From NCBI GenBank assembly GCA_013289855.1, contig JABCZD010000004.1:62001-126000 (forward strand): a stretch of DNA of 64,000 nt, given 5' to 3'. The position numbers and the translations under genes are program-made. Source of the stretch: Acidobacteriota bacterium. Lineage in GTDB: Bacteria; Acidobacteriota; Terriglobia; Acidiferrales; UBA7541. Shown in pieces: positions 43,749-52,725 of this stretch. The notes under the pieces are model-generated. The model did not search any database. It was not told the DNA's origin and was given only the letters and a program-made list of their open reading frames with translations. The stretch's first letter is position 1. The number at the start of each line of letters is the position of its first letter.

Positions 43749-44131
43749 AATCTACCTCACAGACTTTCAGTGAGCTAACACAAATCTTCTTAGGGTAAGT
43801 GCCGAGCGTAGCATGCGGCGCGGTGGGATTGCAGAAATCTCGTATGTGTTGCGCCCTACACTTCGGCTCGCCATCAATTCTTCTAGCTGGTTGGTTTCGA
43901 TTCATCGGCGTAGACCTGCGAGTATATGTGGGAAATATGATAGTCTCCCCTAGTCACTCCCGCCGCTCAGACTGTCTGCGGTCCCTGCATGCCTTGATTT
44001 AATCCAGCCAATCTTGCCCCGAGCGTATTACCTGTTAATTTTGACAGTGTCACGCCAACGACAATACGAACAGTATTCGTGCACAGCACCGTCACAACCA
44101 CGAATTCAGCACATTGGCCTAGGGAGTCAGG
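43749..44131. other. Intergenic region upstream of the DUF1254-like gene
   Basis: A 383-nt spacer that holds the promoter candidate at 44041-44070 and the imperfect palindrome ACGAACAGTATTCGT just after it. Nothing else identified. Confidence 0.45.
44041..44070 (+). promoter_or_regulatory. Candidate promoter of the DUF1254-like gene
   Basis: TTGACA at 44041-44046 and TACGAA at 44065-44070, 18 nt apart, 62 nt before the ATG. The -35 is perfect, the -10 weak. The inverted repeat ACGAA-CAGTA-TTCGT overlaps the presumed start point and could be an operator. Confidence 0.35.
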
Positions 44132-44794
44132 ATGAATATTCGTCTTCCATCGAAACCACTTGCAACCGTGCTCGTTTACGGATTAACGTCGCTGTTGATG
44201 CTCACCACTAGCCACGCACAAACCCCGCCGAAAATGAAAATGACAACCGAGATTCCCGTGGAAATCACCACACCGGATTCGGTGGAAACGCCGATCGGGA
44301 CTTTGAAGTATTTCGATGGTTTTCCGGACGATACGACGACCAAGTTGCTGTACGACAATCTCGATCTTATGCGCGGCGTGCAAGCGTTTCTGCGCGGCAT
44401 ACCGGGGGCCTCTATTCAGGCGTTCCTGCCTGCGGCCAAGCAGTACGGCGGCGTGAACGGCAACGTCATGATCTTCGAGGATTTGATGGACTCGAAGGCG
44501 CTCTGGTTAACGCCAAACAACTCCAGCGTTTATTTCTACACTTGGATCGACACGACCAATGGGCCGATCGTGATGGAAACTCCGCCCAATGTGTTAGGCA
44601 TACTCGACGACCACTGGTTCCGCTGGGTCGGCGACTACGGCAATGCCGGTCCGGACAAAGGCCAAGGCGGCAAATTCTTGATCCTTCCTCCCGGTTACAC
44701 AGGTGAAGTGCCGAAAGGCTACTTCGTCATGCGTCTCACGACTTACGGGGTCGACCAGGCCTGGCGTGTGGGCGAGGTTGAGCTGGTGAACTAA
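44132..44794 (+). CDS. Truncated DUF1254-family exported protein
   Basis: A 220-residue protein with a signal peptide (residues 9-30, SHAQT cut) and a DUF1254 domain: PIGTLKYFDGFPDDTTTKLL, LDLMRGVQAFLRGIPGAS, MIFEDLMDSKALWLTPNNS and GGKFLILPPGYTGEVPKGYF are family blocks. Full-length members are about 450 residues and continue with a DUF1214 domain; here the protein stops shortly after VMRLTTYGVDQAWRVGEVEL, where family members go on. Nothing downstream matches the missing half, so this is a real truncation or a stand-alone variant. Confidence 0.8.
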   Translation: MNIRLPSKPLATVLVYGLTSLLMLTTSHAQTPPKMKMTTEIPVEITTPDSVETPIGTLKYFDGFPDDTTTKLLYDNLDLMRGVQAFLRGIPGASIQAFLPAAKQYGGVNGNVMIFEDLMDSKALWLTPNNSSVYFYTWIDTTNGPIVMETPPNVLGILDDHWFRWVGDYGNAGPDKGQGGKFLILPPGYTGEVPKGYFVMRLTTYGVDQAWRVGEVELVN

Positions 44795-45042
44795 CGGCCC
44801 TCCGTTCAATCATGCTGGCAGCGGATTCTAGTCAGTCTGCGAAGGACGTGCGACCCGCTCGCGAACGCGCACCAGCAAGAGCCAAACGCGAGCAATTTTA
44901 TCGAGGGTCACTAAACAGTCCCAGACACTGGACTTTCAATACTTCGTAACAAGATGCCTAACCTCTGTTTGGCCTGCCAGTATTCCGTCTCGGAAGACCC
45001 GACTCGCAAAATCGATATACATAAGAGGAAGGAGCAAGGCGA

Positions 45043-46101
45043 ATGCTTCGAGAATTCTTCCACTATTGCATTGGTATCTCGTTAGGACTGTTTTTTGTCA
45101 TTGTCGTGGTCCCATGTGCGGCGAAGGTCAAACGGCACGATACTGTCATTATGAAAAACGGAGACCGGCTCACTGGCGAGGTCAAGAAGTTGGAGCAAGG
45201 CGTCCTCTACATTGAGACTGATTATTTCTCAGGATCAGTAGGCGTTGATTGGCTACAAGTAGAAAAGGTGGAAAGCAAAGCAACCTTCCAGATCGTCTTG
45301 AGCGACGGAAAAAGGATAAGTGGGTCGATTTCAAAAGAGGCGGTTTCTGTGCCGGGCGAGGATTTCAAAGTACACGCTCCAACGGCGGATGTACCGGTAT
45401 CCGGTACCGACGTGGTACAGATCGAATCTCAGAAGCAAACCTTTTGGCGGCAATTGAAGGGAAGTATCGATCTCGGATACAACTTTACAAGCGGCAACAA
45501 TCAGTCTTCCCTCAGCACATCCGCGTCCGCAGTGTATCCGGCGGTGCGCTGGGCTGTCGGAACTTCGTATAACGCTTCCTTCAACGGGCAAGCCGGCGGG
45601 GCGACGACCAACCTATTCGAGTCGCAAACATTCGCCGATCGATTCTTGAACCGAAATTCTTTCGTGCTTGGATTGGGCGACTTTCTGCACAGTTCACAAC
45701 AAAATCTCTCCTTGCGAACAACATTGGGTGGCGGATACGGGCGATACCTGAAGCGTACCAATCGAAACTCGCTGCGATGGCTTGTTGGCGCTGACTACTC
45801 GAAGGCCAGTTATCAAGCTGGGCTAAACCAACCCAATCAGAACAACGTAGAATTGCTTCTTGGTGCTGAATACCAACTGTTTTATTTCGATCGGTACACT
45901 CTGCAATCCCAATTCTTATTGTTTCCCGGTATGTCTGACTTTGGTCGCGTTCGATTCACAACGAAGGACACATTCAGTGTCCGGTTGTCGAATAATTTTC
46001 ATTTAGATTTTTCGTTCTGGGATAATTTCGACAGTCGGCCACCGCTAAGTGCACAGAAAAATGCAACGGGATTGAGCACTGGCTTAGGCTGGACTTTCTA
46101 A
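45043..46101 (+). CDS. DUF481 outer-membrane beta-barrel protein
   Basis: A 352-residue exported protein. After a signal segment (residues 10-27) come two SH3-like/LSM-like strands regions, MKNGDRLTGEVKKLEQGVLY and VLSDGKRISGSISKE, and then a DUF481 barrel from about residue 140 (GSIDLGYNFTSGNNQSSLST) to the terminal Phe (GLSTGLGWTF). Such salt- or stress-induced outer-membrane proteins are common in proteobacteria and Acidobacteriota; the function is unknown. GAGGAAGGAG lies upstream of the ATG. Confidence 0.9.
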   Translation: MLREFFHYCIGISLGLFFVIVVVPCAAKVKRHDTVIMKNGDRLTGEVKKLEQGVLYIETDYFSGSVGVDWLQVEKVESKATFQIVLSDGKRISGSISKEAVSVPGEDFKVHAPTADVPVSGTDVVQIESQKQTFWRQLKGSIDLGYNFTSGNNQSSLSTSASAVYPAVRWAVGTSYNASFNGQAGGATTNLFESQTFADRFLNRNSFVLGLGDFLHSSQQNLSLRTTLGGGYGRYLKRTNRNSLRWLVGADYSKASYQAGLNQPNQNNVELLLGAEYQLFYFDRYTLQSQFLLFPGMSDFGRVRFTTKDTFSVRLSNNFHLDFSFWDNFDSRPPLSAQKNATGLSTGLGWTF

Positions 46102-46506
46102 ATGCCGTCGGGACGCAAAAGTGTCAGTCATTTGCTATCGAGCGTACTTAGTTTCGAGTGACTCACGGGCTGTGTTTTGTAGTGTTTGTAGTGGTTGTCG
46201 CGGCAGGAGTGGTTGCAACACCACTGTTTACAGGGCTCATTAGAAATCGGGGAGGGACGTTCCCTCGATTCGGTGAGTGCGTCGGGAGGTTGAAGTTAAA
46301 GTAGCAGGAGACGTCCCACCTGTCCCCCCTCGATCCTGCCGGCAAATAGCCATAAGTGCGGTTAGTCGCGTTGCCGGACAAGTGGATTTTCGCTAAGCAA
46401 TCATTTGCTGGAGGGTTTTGCCGTGAGTGCCGCGTTAGTAGCCGATTCGTGTCGTGTGTTTATCGAGCGACTCGACTCCAGTTATTCATTGCAATAGGCT
46501 TGAGAA
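46102..46506. other. Intergenic region between DUF481 and PilZ genes
   Basis: A 405-nt stretch. A 48-codon GTG frame at 46158-46304 has a hydrophobic Val-rich segment (CFVVFVVVVAAGVVATPLF), but no ribosome site, so I do not call it a gene. Confidence 0.45.
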
Positions 46507-46845
46507 ATGAACAAAGAGCGTCGTGGGTTAAGGTTTGCGTTCAGCGCCGATGCGGAGATCGCTGCGCACAATTCGGCTAGTTTTGTCCCGGCACATGTGA
46601 CCGAGCTGAGCTTGCAAGGATGTTTCGTGGAGACTTCCGCGTCATTTGAAGTGCGGTTCCCTGTTTTGCTTAAAATTTACAACGCTGGAGAATACTTCGA
46701 GGGCGAAGCAACCGTTCTGTATATCAAACCGTCGGGCATGGGTCTGCTGTTCCACAAAGTAAGGCCGCACTTTCGGACGGTTTTGCAGAAGTGGATTCTC
46801 ACCGCACTGGATCACCAAATAGAGGCGCAGCAAACTGCTGGTTAA
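46507..46845 (+). CDS. PilZ-domain protein
   Basis: A 112-residue PilZ-type protein: RRGLR near the start gives RxxxR, and TELSLQGC matches the second motif except for Glu in place of Asp/Asn. GMGLLFHKV is the usual late strand. The changed residue may weaken c-di-GMP binding. It stands alone. The ATG follows a weak site. Confidence 0.75.
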   Translation: MNKERRGLRFAFSADAEIAAHNSASFVPAHVTELSLQGCFVETSASFEVRFPVLLKIYNAGEYFEGEATVLYIKPSGMGLLFHKVRPHFRTVLQKWILTALDHQIEAQQTAG

Positions 46846-47212
46846 CCGCGTTTTTCAAACATAGAGGTCGCGAAACGAACAGAGGAGCGGTAGATCGCGT
46901 TCATCGGTCCGCGGGATTGAAGCGCCGCTGTGGGCGGGCGAGAGAAACACAGAAGACCGCAGAACCAAGACCCACCCTCAAAAAAACCGAGGGTGGGGCA
47001 CCCCGAAAAAAAACAAAACCTCGAAAAAAACAAAACCCTGAAAAAGCTAACCCGGAAAGAGCGGAGTCGAGCGAAAGAAGGCCGTCTAAATTTAATGTGG
47101 TGGTCATTTAAAAAGCGCAGTCCGGCGGCGGCTGATTTGGTACGCTCTCCCTAATAAAGGTAGGTACAGCCTCTTCAAGTAGCATGAATGTTAGAACATC
47201 GTGGAGGGTGTT
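46846..47212. other. Intergenic region with A-rich stretch
   Basis: A 367-nt spacer holding the REP-like hairpin copy B and, after it, a run of A-rich near-repeats (CCGAAAAAAAACAAAACC, TCGAAAAAAACAAAACC) at about 47001-47050. GGAGGG near its end belongs to the next gene. Confidence 0.5.
46971..46998. repeat. REP-like hairpin, copy B
   Basis: CCCACCCTC (46971-46979) with GAGGGTGGGG (46989-46998) around an A-rich loop, followed by CACCCCGAAAAAAAACAAAACC. This is the inverse of the element at 17450-17492, including the flank. Confidence 0.75.
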
Positions 47213-47467
47213 ATGTCTTGTCCCGCCTGCGCTTCAAGCAATCAATCGGAATTTCCCACAGAGATGATGATTCATTTCTCGGGGGCCAAAAACATAGATA
47301 AGCCTGGGATCTGGCAATTTCCGAAGCTGTTAGTCTGCCTGGACTGCGGCTTTGCTCGGTTTACTGTCCAGCGGACCGAATTGGCACTGCTCGCGGCTGG
47401 CACGCAGGACGGAGTCCAGCGTAGCAAGCAGGTGGCTGCCGGCCATGGTTTTGACAACGTAACCTGA
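47213..47467 (+). CDS. Small zinc-ribbon-like protein
   Basis: An 84-residue protein with CPAC at residues 3-6 and CLDC at about 44-47, a probable zinc ribbon, plus MMIHFSGAKNIDKPGIWQFP between them. I recognise this layout as a recurring small protein family in Acidobacteriota and other soil bacteria. GGAGGGTGTT precedes the ATG. Its 3' 138 nt overlap the end of the convergent response regulator gene. Confidence 0.75.
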   Translation: MSCPACASSNQSEFPTEMMIHFSGAKNIDKPGIWQFPKLLVCLDCGFARFTVQRTELALLAAGTQDGVQRSKQVAAGHGFDNVT

Positions 47468-47770
47468 CGCGCCCACGCTCACTGCTTCTTGCATAATGTC
47501 GGGTGAGGATTCCTGACTGAGGTAGATTATTTTGGACTGAGGAACGTGCTTGCGAATTTGCCGAGCCGCTTCGATGCCATTGAGCGTGGGGAGTCCGATA
47601 TCCAGCAGAATCACATCCGGCTTCAGAGCTACGGCTTTTTCAACCGCTTCTAACCCGTCCGACGCTTCGCCAACAATTTCGCACTCCGTTTTCTTCGCAA
47701 GCATTGAAAAGACAGCCTGACGCCACGGCGCGAAATCATCGACCAAGAGAACACGGACCGAATTGTGCAA
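47330..47770 (-). CDS. Stand-alone response-regulator receiver protein
   Basis: A 146-residue receiver domain without an output domain. The acidic pair is in VLLVDDFAPW, the phosphoacceptor Asp in VILLDIGLP and the Lys in GYVVKTMAG. The start is placed at TTG 47770 because the domain begins a few codons later and GGAAAGGGAA is upstream; the frame is open to 47929 but that part is not receiver-like. The DNA-binding region is absent; the tail has only about 20 residues. It could be a phosphate-transfer partner of a histidine kinase elsewhere. Confidence 0.8.
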   Translation of the reverse strand: MHNSVRVLLVDDFAPWRQAVFSMLAKKTECEIVGEASDGLEAVEKAVALKPDVILLDIGLPTLNGIEAARQIRKHVPQSKIIYLSQESSPDIMQEAVSVGASGYVVKTMAGSHLLATLDSVLRASREQCQFGPLDSKPSKAAVQAD

Positions 47771-47891
47771 GCGTGTTTCCCTTTCCAAGGCTTCAGACGT
47801 GAAGTCTGCTGAAGCGAAAGAATAACAACCCGGAGCGGCGCGGAAAGTTGTTCGGATCAAATAAGTGGACCCAGGACGATGGCCCGCGATG

Positions 47892-48167
47892 TTAGCGGAG
47901 GTCGTTCCAAACGTATAGAAAATCTCCATCGCTGGCGGTTTGCACCTTCAAACCGGCTTTTCGAGTGGCACGGTTCAGCGCGGAACGCACTTTTTCTTTG
48001 CTCTCGGCCAGACCGTCGATGGGCACTTTGAGGGCCGCGCCCGGCTTTAGTTGATCGAGGTCCCGCAGAATTGTCGTGACGATTGTTTTGTGCTTCCCGT
48101 TGCGGCCTTGCGGGACGCTGGCTTGGGTCATCGTCGCGAAGTGCATTGGGAGTTTTTTGGTAGCCAT
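47892..48167 (-). CDS. Small basic protein, function unknown
   Basis: A 91-residue protein starting MATKKLPMHFATMTQASV, with KTIVTTILRDLDQLKPGAAL and KVPIDGLAESKEKVRSALNR, and ending DFLYVWNDLR. The Lys/Arg-rich alternation suggests nucleic-acid binding, but no domain is recognised. GGAGG lies 5 nt before the ATG at 48167, which fixes the start; the open frame begins at 48281. It lies 121 nt before the receiver gene on the same strand. Confidence 0.75.
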   Translation of the reverse strand: MATKKLPMHFATMTQASVPQGRNGKHKTIVTTILRDLDQLKPGAALKVPIDGLAESKEKVRSALNRATRKAGLKVQTASDGDFLYVWNDLR

Positions 48168-48385
48168 AAAGCCTCCGTTAAACGACGGCTTAAAGTATCG
48201 TAAAACTATCCTTGAAGTCAAGCAGTTTGCTTGGCGCGATGCGATGCCGCAGCGTGATAAGGGGAGGCGGTAGAAGGGCACGGTAATCGGCCCGCAGAAA
48301 AAAAACGACGAGGCTCTAGAAAAGTTTTAAAGAGTTGACCCGTAGCAAAGCGGCGTTGGTAGGCTGCTCGAAGAAGGAGTTGAAT

Positions 48386-48658
48386 ATGCAGTTCCAAAAA
48401 CGCACAAGTTTCGAGCAGGTCCCGATTAGGGTGGCGCTGAAAATCGCACGCGCAGAGTTAAAGCGCACGGAGGCGAAGCCAAATTCAGGAGGGCGCATGC
48501 AAAAGAATCCGGTCTGCGTAGAGTGCAAGAACGAGAATGACCCAGTCACACCGGAGAATGGAGTGTGGATTCCCGATCGGAGTGGCACTTCCGTGCCAGT
48601 GCATAACGGTTGTGCCGCACAGCGGGCCATTAGGAGCGCCAAAGCGGGCGTTAAATAA
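48386..48658 (+). CDS. Small CxxC protein, paralogue of the 23.4-kb gene
   Basis: A 90-residue protein. CVEC and HNGC form a probable zinc site; the block VCVECKNENDPVTPENG parallels the protein at 23359-23586. Two starts are plausible: ATG 48386 with GGAG 7 nt upstream, giving a basic N-terminal helix (RVALKIARAELKRTEAK), and ATG 48497 directly after GGAGGGCGC, giving 53 residues. Function unknown. Confidence 0.65.
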   Translation: MQFQKRTSFEQVPIRVALKIARAELKRTEAKPNSGGRMQKNPVCVECKNENDPVTPENGVWIPDRSGTSVPVHNGCAAQRAIRSAKAGVK

Positions 48659-48682
48659 CTTCCACTGAGGGCACTAAGGGCA

Positions 48683-48874
48683 CTAAGCGCGGCAGACCAA
48701 CTCGTTGCGCTTATAAGTGGCTTCATGGCCGCAATGCAGGCACTTGATTGCAAGACCCAGAACGGGGAACGCGGGTTTGACAGGAAAAAGATAATCTTCG
48801 ATTTTGGTGTCGTCTATTTTCGCGTGCGCAAATTCACGCTGGCAGTTAGGGCACTTGAGAACCCAGGTCGGCAT
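48683..48874 (-). CDS. Small zinc-ribbon protein
   Basis: A 63-residue protein with CPNC (residues 8-11) and CLHC (about 45-48), a four-Cys zinc ribbon, and a final Cys near the end. The beta-strand TWVLKCPNCQREFAHAK resembles small ribbon proteins of unknown role. It converges with the preceding CxxC gene, 24 nt apart. Confidence 0.65.
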   Translation of the reverse strand: MPTWVLKCPNCQREFAHAKIDDTKIEDYLFPVKPAFPVLGLAIKCLHCGHEATYKRNELVCRA

Positions 48875-49202
48875 AAGTCACCCGCCAAATTACAATACGT
48901 AGCGAGCTGCGGAACGGATATACCGGGTTATCCCTAGCCCGTGTGCCCCCTCGGTCAGAAATGCCAGTCAAAAACGCCAAACGGGAGATTCATCCCGCTA
49001 AACCCCGGATGGGGAAGCGTTGCCGCTCCCAGGGGAATCTTCGGGCGCACTGTCAGTTCTGCCAGTTATCGGGATGGAAGTGGGTTTATAGAATTTCGGC
49101 GCGGGTGGGAGTGTGTCTGGACCGGCTGCTGGCGCGGAGAACATTCCTCCACGGTGGCTGTGAACAGGCTCAGCGTTCCGCATGTTGGATCGTGATCGCC
49201 GG
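48875..49202. other. Intergenic region upstream of the outer-membrane protein gene
   Basis: A 328-nt spacer between divergent genes. Frames here are Arg/Ser/Gly-rich and look non-coding. No clear promoter or repeat. Confidence 0.45.
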
Positions 49203-50132
49203 ATGCGAACCTTACTCAAACTTATTTTGTTGGCGGTGTTTGCGGCGTGGCCGCTGCAGGAGCTGAGGGCGCAGGATCTTGCGCCGCGCGCGTACGTGAT
49301 AACGGCGGAGCATTCCAACGCCGTTACGATTACGTGGGCGTTCTATGATGGCGGCGTGAATTTTAACGGCACCGTGCCGATCGCCAACGCTACCGGTACG
49401 TACTACGTTTCGATCCTCAGTTACTACCACTCGCTGAGCTTCTTTGGGCGCTCGGCGAATCTGACGGCGTCGGTGCCGTATGCGATAGGAAATTTTCAGG
49501 GGGACGTGGCGGGACAATCCCGATCTATATATCGTTCGGGGCTGCTGGATTCGAGCTTTCGCTTTTCCGTGAATTTGCTGGGCGGCCCGGCGATGAAACC
49601 GAAAGAAATGGCCAAGTGGAAGCAAAAGCGGCTGCTGGGGGTGAGCCTGAAGGTGTTGGCGCCCACGGGGCAATACAGCAGCACGAAACTGGTCAACTGG
49701 GGGGCCAACCGCTGGGGATTCAAACCGGAAATGGGGTATTCGGAGCGTTGGGGGCATTGGGTAGTTGATGGCTATGCGGGAGTTTGGCTGTACACGGAAA
49801 ACTCGGCGTCCTACGACGGGCCGGTCACCAAACCGCAGTCGGAAGCGCCGGTGGGCTCGCTGGAAGGGCATCTGAGTTACGATTTACGGCAGCGCTTGTG
49901 GATGTCGCTGGACGGGAACTTCTGGTATGGGGGCATTACCAGCCTGAGCGGGATACAAAACCTGGAAACGAAGCAGACCGGGTCGCGCATTGGAGCCACG
50001 GCATCATTCCCGATAGGCAAACACCAATCGATTAAGGTTAGCTACAGCGATGGCACTTATATCCGCTTTGGCGGAAACTACCAGAACCTTTCCGTGGCGT
50101 GGCAATATTCCTGGCTGGGTAGGCCGAAATGA
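49203..50132 (+). CDS. Outer-membrane beta-barrel protein (phenol-degradation MetA-like)
   Basis: A 309-residue exported protein with signal peptide (residues 5-20, LRAQD cut) and a barrel of the transporter type in PF13557: YVSILSYYHSLSFFGRSANL, ASVPYAIGNFQG near the N-terminus, LGVSLKVLAPTGQYSSTKLV in the middle and a terminal strand NLSVAWQYSWLG. Amphipathic alternation is clear. It may allow passage of hydrophobic compounds; the substrate is unknown. ATG 49203 is preferred; an ATG seven codons upstream is possible. The next gene follows by 138 nt. Confidence 0.82.
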   Translation: MRTLLKLILLAVFAAWPLQELRAQDLAPRAYVITAEHSNAVTITWAFYDGGVNFNGTVPIANATGTYYVSILSYYHSLSFFGRSANLTASVPYAIGNFQGDVAGQSRSIYRSGLLDSSFRFSVNLLGGPAMKPKEMAKWKQKRLLGVSLKVLAPTGQYSSTKLVNWGANRWGFKPEMGYSERWGHWVVDGYAGVWLYTENSASYDGPVTKPQSEAPVGSLEGHLSYDLRQRLWMSLDGNFWYGGITSLSGIQNLETKQTGSRIGATASFPIGKHQSIKVSYSDGTYIRFGGNYQNLSVAWQYSWLGRPK

Positions 50133-50270
50133 TCGTGAGCGATTGCGGGAGGCCGGACTGAATACCTCAGAAGTGTGCAGGGGCGGCGTAGCTAAGCTGG
50201 TTCTGGTTTGGAGTAAGCGCGCGGGGCGGCCAAAGTATGGTTCACTTGTTGTGGCAGGAGCGCCCAGCAT

Positions 50271-51038
50271 ATGAGCCAGGTCATAAAATTTCCGCTGCTC
50301 GTCTTAGTGATTTCTCTGGTGGTGCTGTGGCTGGCGGTGCGGATTGGCGCAGCCCTGCGCAAGGGGCGACGCAGCCTCGAAGAACATGAGCGCGAAGATT
50401 ACGGGCTGATCATGGCGGCCATATTGACGCTGCTCGGCTTGATCATCGGATTCAGCTTTTCGATGGCCATCACGCGATACGACCAGCGCAAGAACCTGGA
50501 AGAAGAAGAAGCCAACGCTATCGGCACGGAATACGTGCGGGCGGACTTGCTGCCGGCCGCGGATGCGGCCAAAGCGCGCGCGTTGCTGTTGAAATATCTG
50601 GATCAGCGTATTTTGTTCTATGAAACGCGGGATGACGCGCAACTGCAAAAGATCAACACCGTTACTACGCAAGTGCAGAGTGAACTGTGGTCCGCGGTGG
50701 AGGCTCCCGCGGAGGCGCGGCCGACCCCGGTGCTGGCCGTCGTGGTAACAGGGATGAACGAGGTATTGAACTCGCAGGGATACACGCAAGCGGCGTGGTG
50801 GAACCGCATCCCGTCCGCAGCATGGGGACTGATGATCGCGATTGCGGTGTGTTGTAACGTTTTGATTGGGTATGGCGCGCACGGGCAAAAGACACGAGCC
50901 ATGTTGCTTCTGGTCTTACCGCTGGTAGTGTCCATCTCTTTCTATCTGATCGCGGATATTGACAGCCCGCGCGGCGGGATGGTGCGCGTGCGCCCGCAGA
51001 ATTTGGTTAGCCTCTCGCAGTCCTTGCGTCCGCACTAA
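50271..51038 (+). CDS. DUF4239 membrane protein (bestrophin-like)
   Basis: A 255-residue protein with four membrane spans at about 5-23, 43-62, 185-203 and 208-228. REDYGLIMAAILTLLGLIIG and TRYDQRKNLEEEEANAIGTE are family blocks of DUF4239, which is distantly bestrophin-like and may form an anion channel. The last 25 residues have SPRGGMVRVRPQNLVSL, a typical ending. The function is not known. Confidence 0.88.
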   Translation: MSQVIKFPLLVLVISLVVLWLAVRIGAALRKGRRSLEEHEREDYGLIMAAILTLLGLIIGFSFSMAITRYDQRKNLEEEEANAIGTEYVRADLLPAADAAKARALLLKYLDQRILFYETRDDAQLQKINTVTTQVQSELWSAVEAPAEARPTPVLAVVVTGMNEVLNSQGYTQAAWWNRIPSAAWGLMIAIAVCCNVLIGYGAHGQKTRAMLLLVLPLVVSISFYLIADIDSPRGGMVRVRPQNLVSLSQSLRPH

Positions 51039-51364
51039 TCGTAGCCCCCAAGGCTCAAGTAGCGCCAGCACTCTGGGCGCAGTCTTCGCGACAATTCTCC
51101 GTCCCGAGCATGATTCCGGACGCGTTGTCGGCGATCCGAACTTCTGCCCGCTGCTCGGGACGTGCATTACGGAGAAAATCAATGAATGGTTGTATTTCAA
51201 TTACCCATCCGCACACATCTACTTCTTAATTCTTGCAACGGCCTGGCCGGCTGCGGCAAACTCGGTGTGCGGACAACCGCGCCACGAGTCAGATCTTCCC
51301 TTCCTCGGTTCGTGACGACCCCCTCCTCTGAAATCCTGAGCGCCTCTGTGGCGGAGGAATCGTC
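51039..51364. other. Intergenic region upstream of the porin operon
   Basis: A 326-nt spacer. Short open frames have no protein character. It must hold the promoter of the porin/binding-protein/kinase operon, which I cannot identify by eye. Confidence 0.45.
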
Positions 51365-52708
51365 ATGGCCAATTTTGCGAAAGAAGCTGTCACGAATCGA
51401 AGTCCCACCCGCCACGTTCGCGTCTACGGTGGCGCAATTGCCGTACTCCTTGCGCTCATCCAGATTATGCCTGGCGCAATCTACGCGGACGATCAGCCGC
51501 GAACAGACGAACAGGACGCGATACGCCGTATGAACGAACAGATTCAAGAGTTGCAGGCCAGGGTGAAGGAGCTTGAGGCGAGACTGAATGGCGCCACGGG
51601 AAGCGCACCGCTCGCCGCCGTCGAAAATAGTGCTATAGCCAATGCGCCTGTGGAGGTGATGCCGCCACCACCCGCCCCGCCTCCAGCAGCCCAGGAATCC
51701 CCAGAGAACAACCCGGAGCCCCGCGTCATTTTGCACATGTTTGGGGATCTCGGTTACGAGGCCAGCGATCAAAAAGGCGTAACGAATTCCTTCTATATCG
51801 GCTCACTGGATCTTTTCATGACGGGAGCTCTTACCGAGCGCGTCTCCGTCCTCGGAGAAGTGCTGTTCACGCCCAGAACGGACAACAGCTTCAGCGTGGA
51901 TGTTGAGCGATTACTCCTGCAGTACAAGCAAAATGACTACCTTAACTTTTCTATCGGCCGATACCATTCGGCAATCGGTTATTACAATACCGCTTTCCAC
52001 CAAGGAGCGTGGTTCCAGACCACAATTGACCGCCCGTTCATGTACGCTTTCGACGATCAAGGTGGTTTCCTGCCACTCCAGCAAGTCGGAATGACCGTTA
52101 GCGGGCAGATTCCTTTGGGCCGTCTCGGGCTCAACTATGTGGCGGAGTTGAGCAATGGCAACGAACATTTGCTCGGGGTGGAACCGGTGCAAAATTACCG
52201 GGACGGCGATAATGGCAAGTCCCTCAATTTCGCTCTGTACGCCCGGCCGCTCTGGCGGCCCGGACTGGAGGGCGGAGTCTCGGTTTTTCACGACCACCTT
52301 ACGTACGTGAACGACCAGGACTATGGCGAGCTGATCTCAACCGTATACCTCGTTTACACAAACTCGGATTACGAATTCTTGAATGAAGGCCTGCTGGTGC
52401 GGCATTCCGGGACCAATGCCGCTCCCCCCGGAGTGTTCCATACGCCCGGCTTCTACACGCAATTTTCGCGGCGATTCGGCAAGTACCGTCCTTATTATCG
52501 CTATTCCTACGTAAATGCAGGCGTTGCGGAACCCATTTATGGAAATCCCGCCGACGGTCTGATCGTCGGGCGGCGGAATGGTTCGTCATTCGGAGTGCGA
52601 TTCGACATGAACGATCACTCCGCCTTCAAGCTGCAGTATGACCACCTTGCACAGCGCGGAATCCCGGACTACAACGAGATCCTAACGCAGTTCTCATTCG
52701 CATTTTGA
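51365..52708 (+). CDS. Porin-like outer-membrane protein with coiled-coil N-terminus
   Basis: A 447-residue exported protein. A signal segment (residues 20-40, IYADD) is followed by a coiled coil (RRMNEQIQELQARVKELEAR), a Pro-rich linker and a barrel from about residue 125 (HMFGDLGYEASDQKGVTNSF) to the terminal Phe (ILTQFSFAF). The order coiled coil then barrel is like trimeric phosphate/phosphonate-type OprO/P porins and other SlpA-like porins. GGAGGAAT lies before the ATG. Its stop overlaps the region of the next gene, which suggests an operon with the binding protein and the hybrid kinase. Confidence 0.82.
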   Translation: MANFAKEAVTNRSPTRHVRVYGGAIAVLLALIQIMPGAIYADDQPRTDEQDAIRRMNEQIQELQARVKELEARLNGATGSAPLAAVENSAIANAPVEVMPPPPAPPPAAQESPENNPEPRVILHMFGDLGYEASDQKGVTNSFYIGSLDLFMTGALTERVSVLGEVLFTPRTDNSFSVDVERLLLQYKQNDYLNFSIGRYHSAIGYYNTAFHQGAWFQTTIDRPFMYAFDDQGGFLPLQQVGMTVSGQIPLGRLGLNYVAELSNGNEHLLGVEPVQNYRDGDNGKSLNFALYARPLWRPGLEGGVSVFHDHLTYVNDQDYGELISTVYLVYTNSDYEFLNEGLLVRHSGTNAAPPGVFHTPGFYTQFSRRFGKYRPYYRYSYVNAGVAEPIYGNPADGLIVGRRNGSSFGVRFDMNDHSAFKLQYDHLAQRGIPDYNEILTQFSFAF

Positions 52709-52725
52709 GCAGGTACACGACACTT

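Noticed and set aside
46158..46304. 48-codon GTG frame with a Val-rich hydrophobic segment
   Set aside because: No ribosome site and no family resemblance; kept only as a note on the gap.
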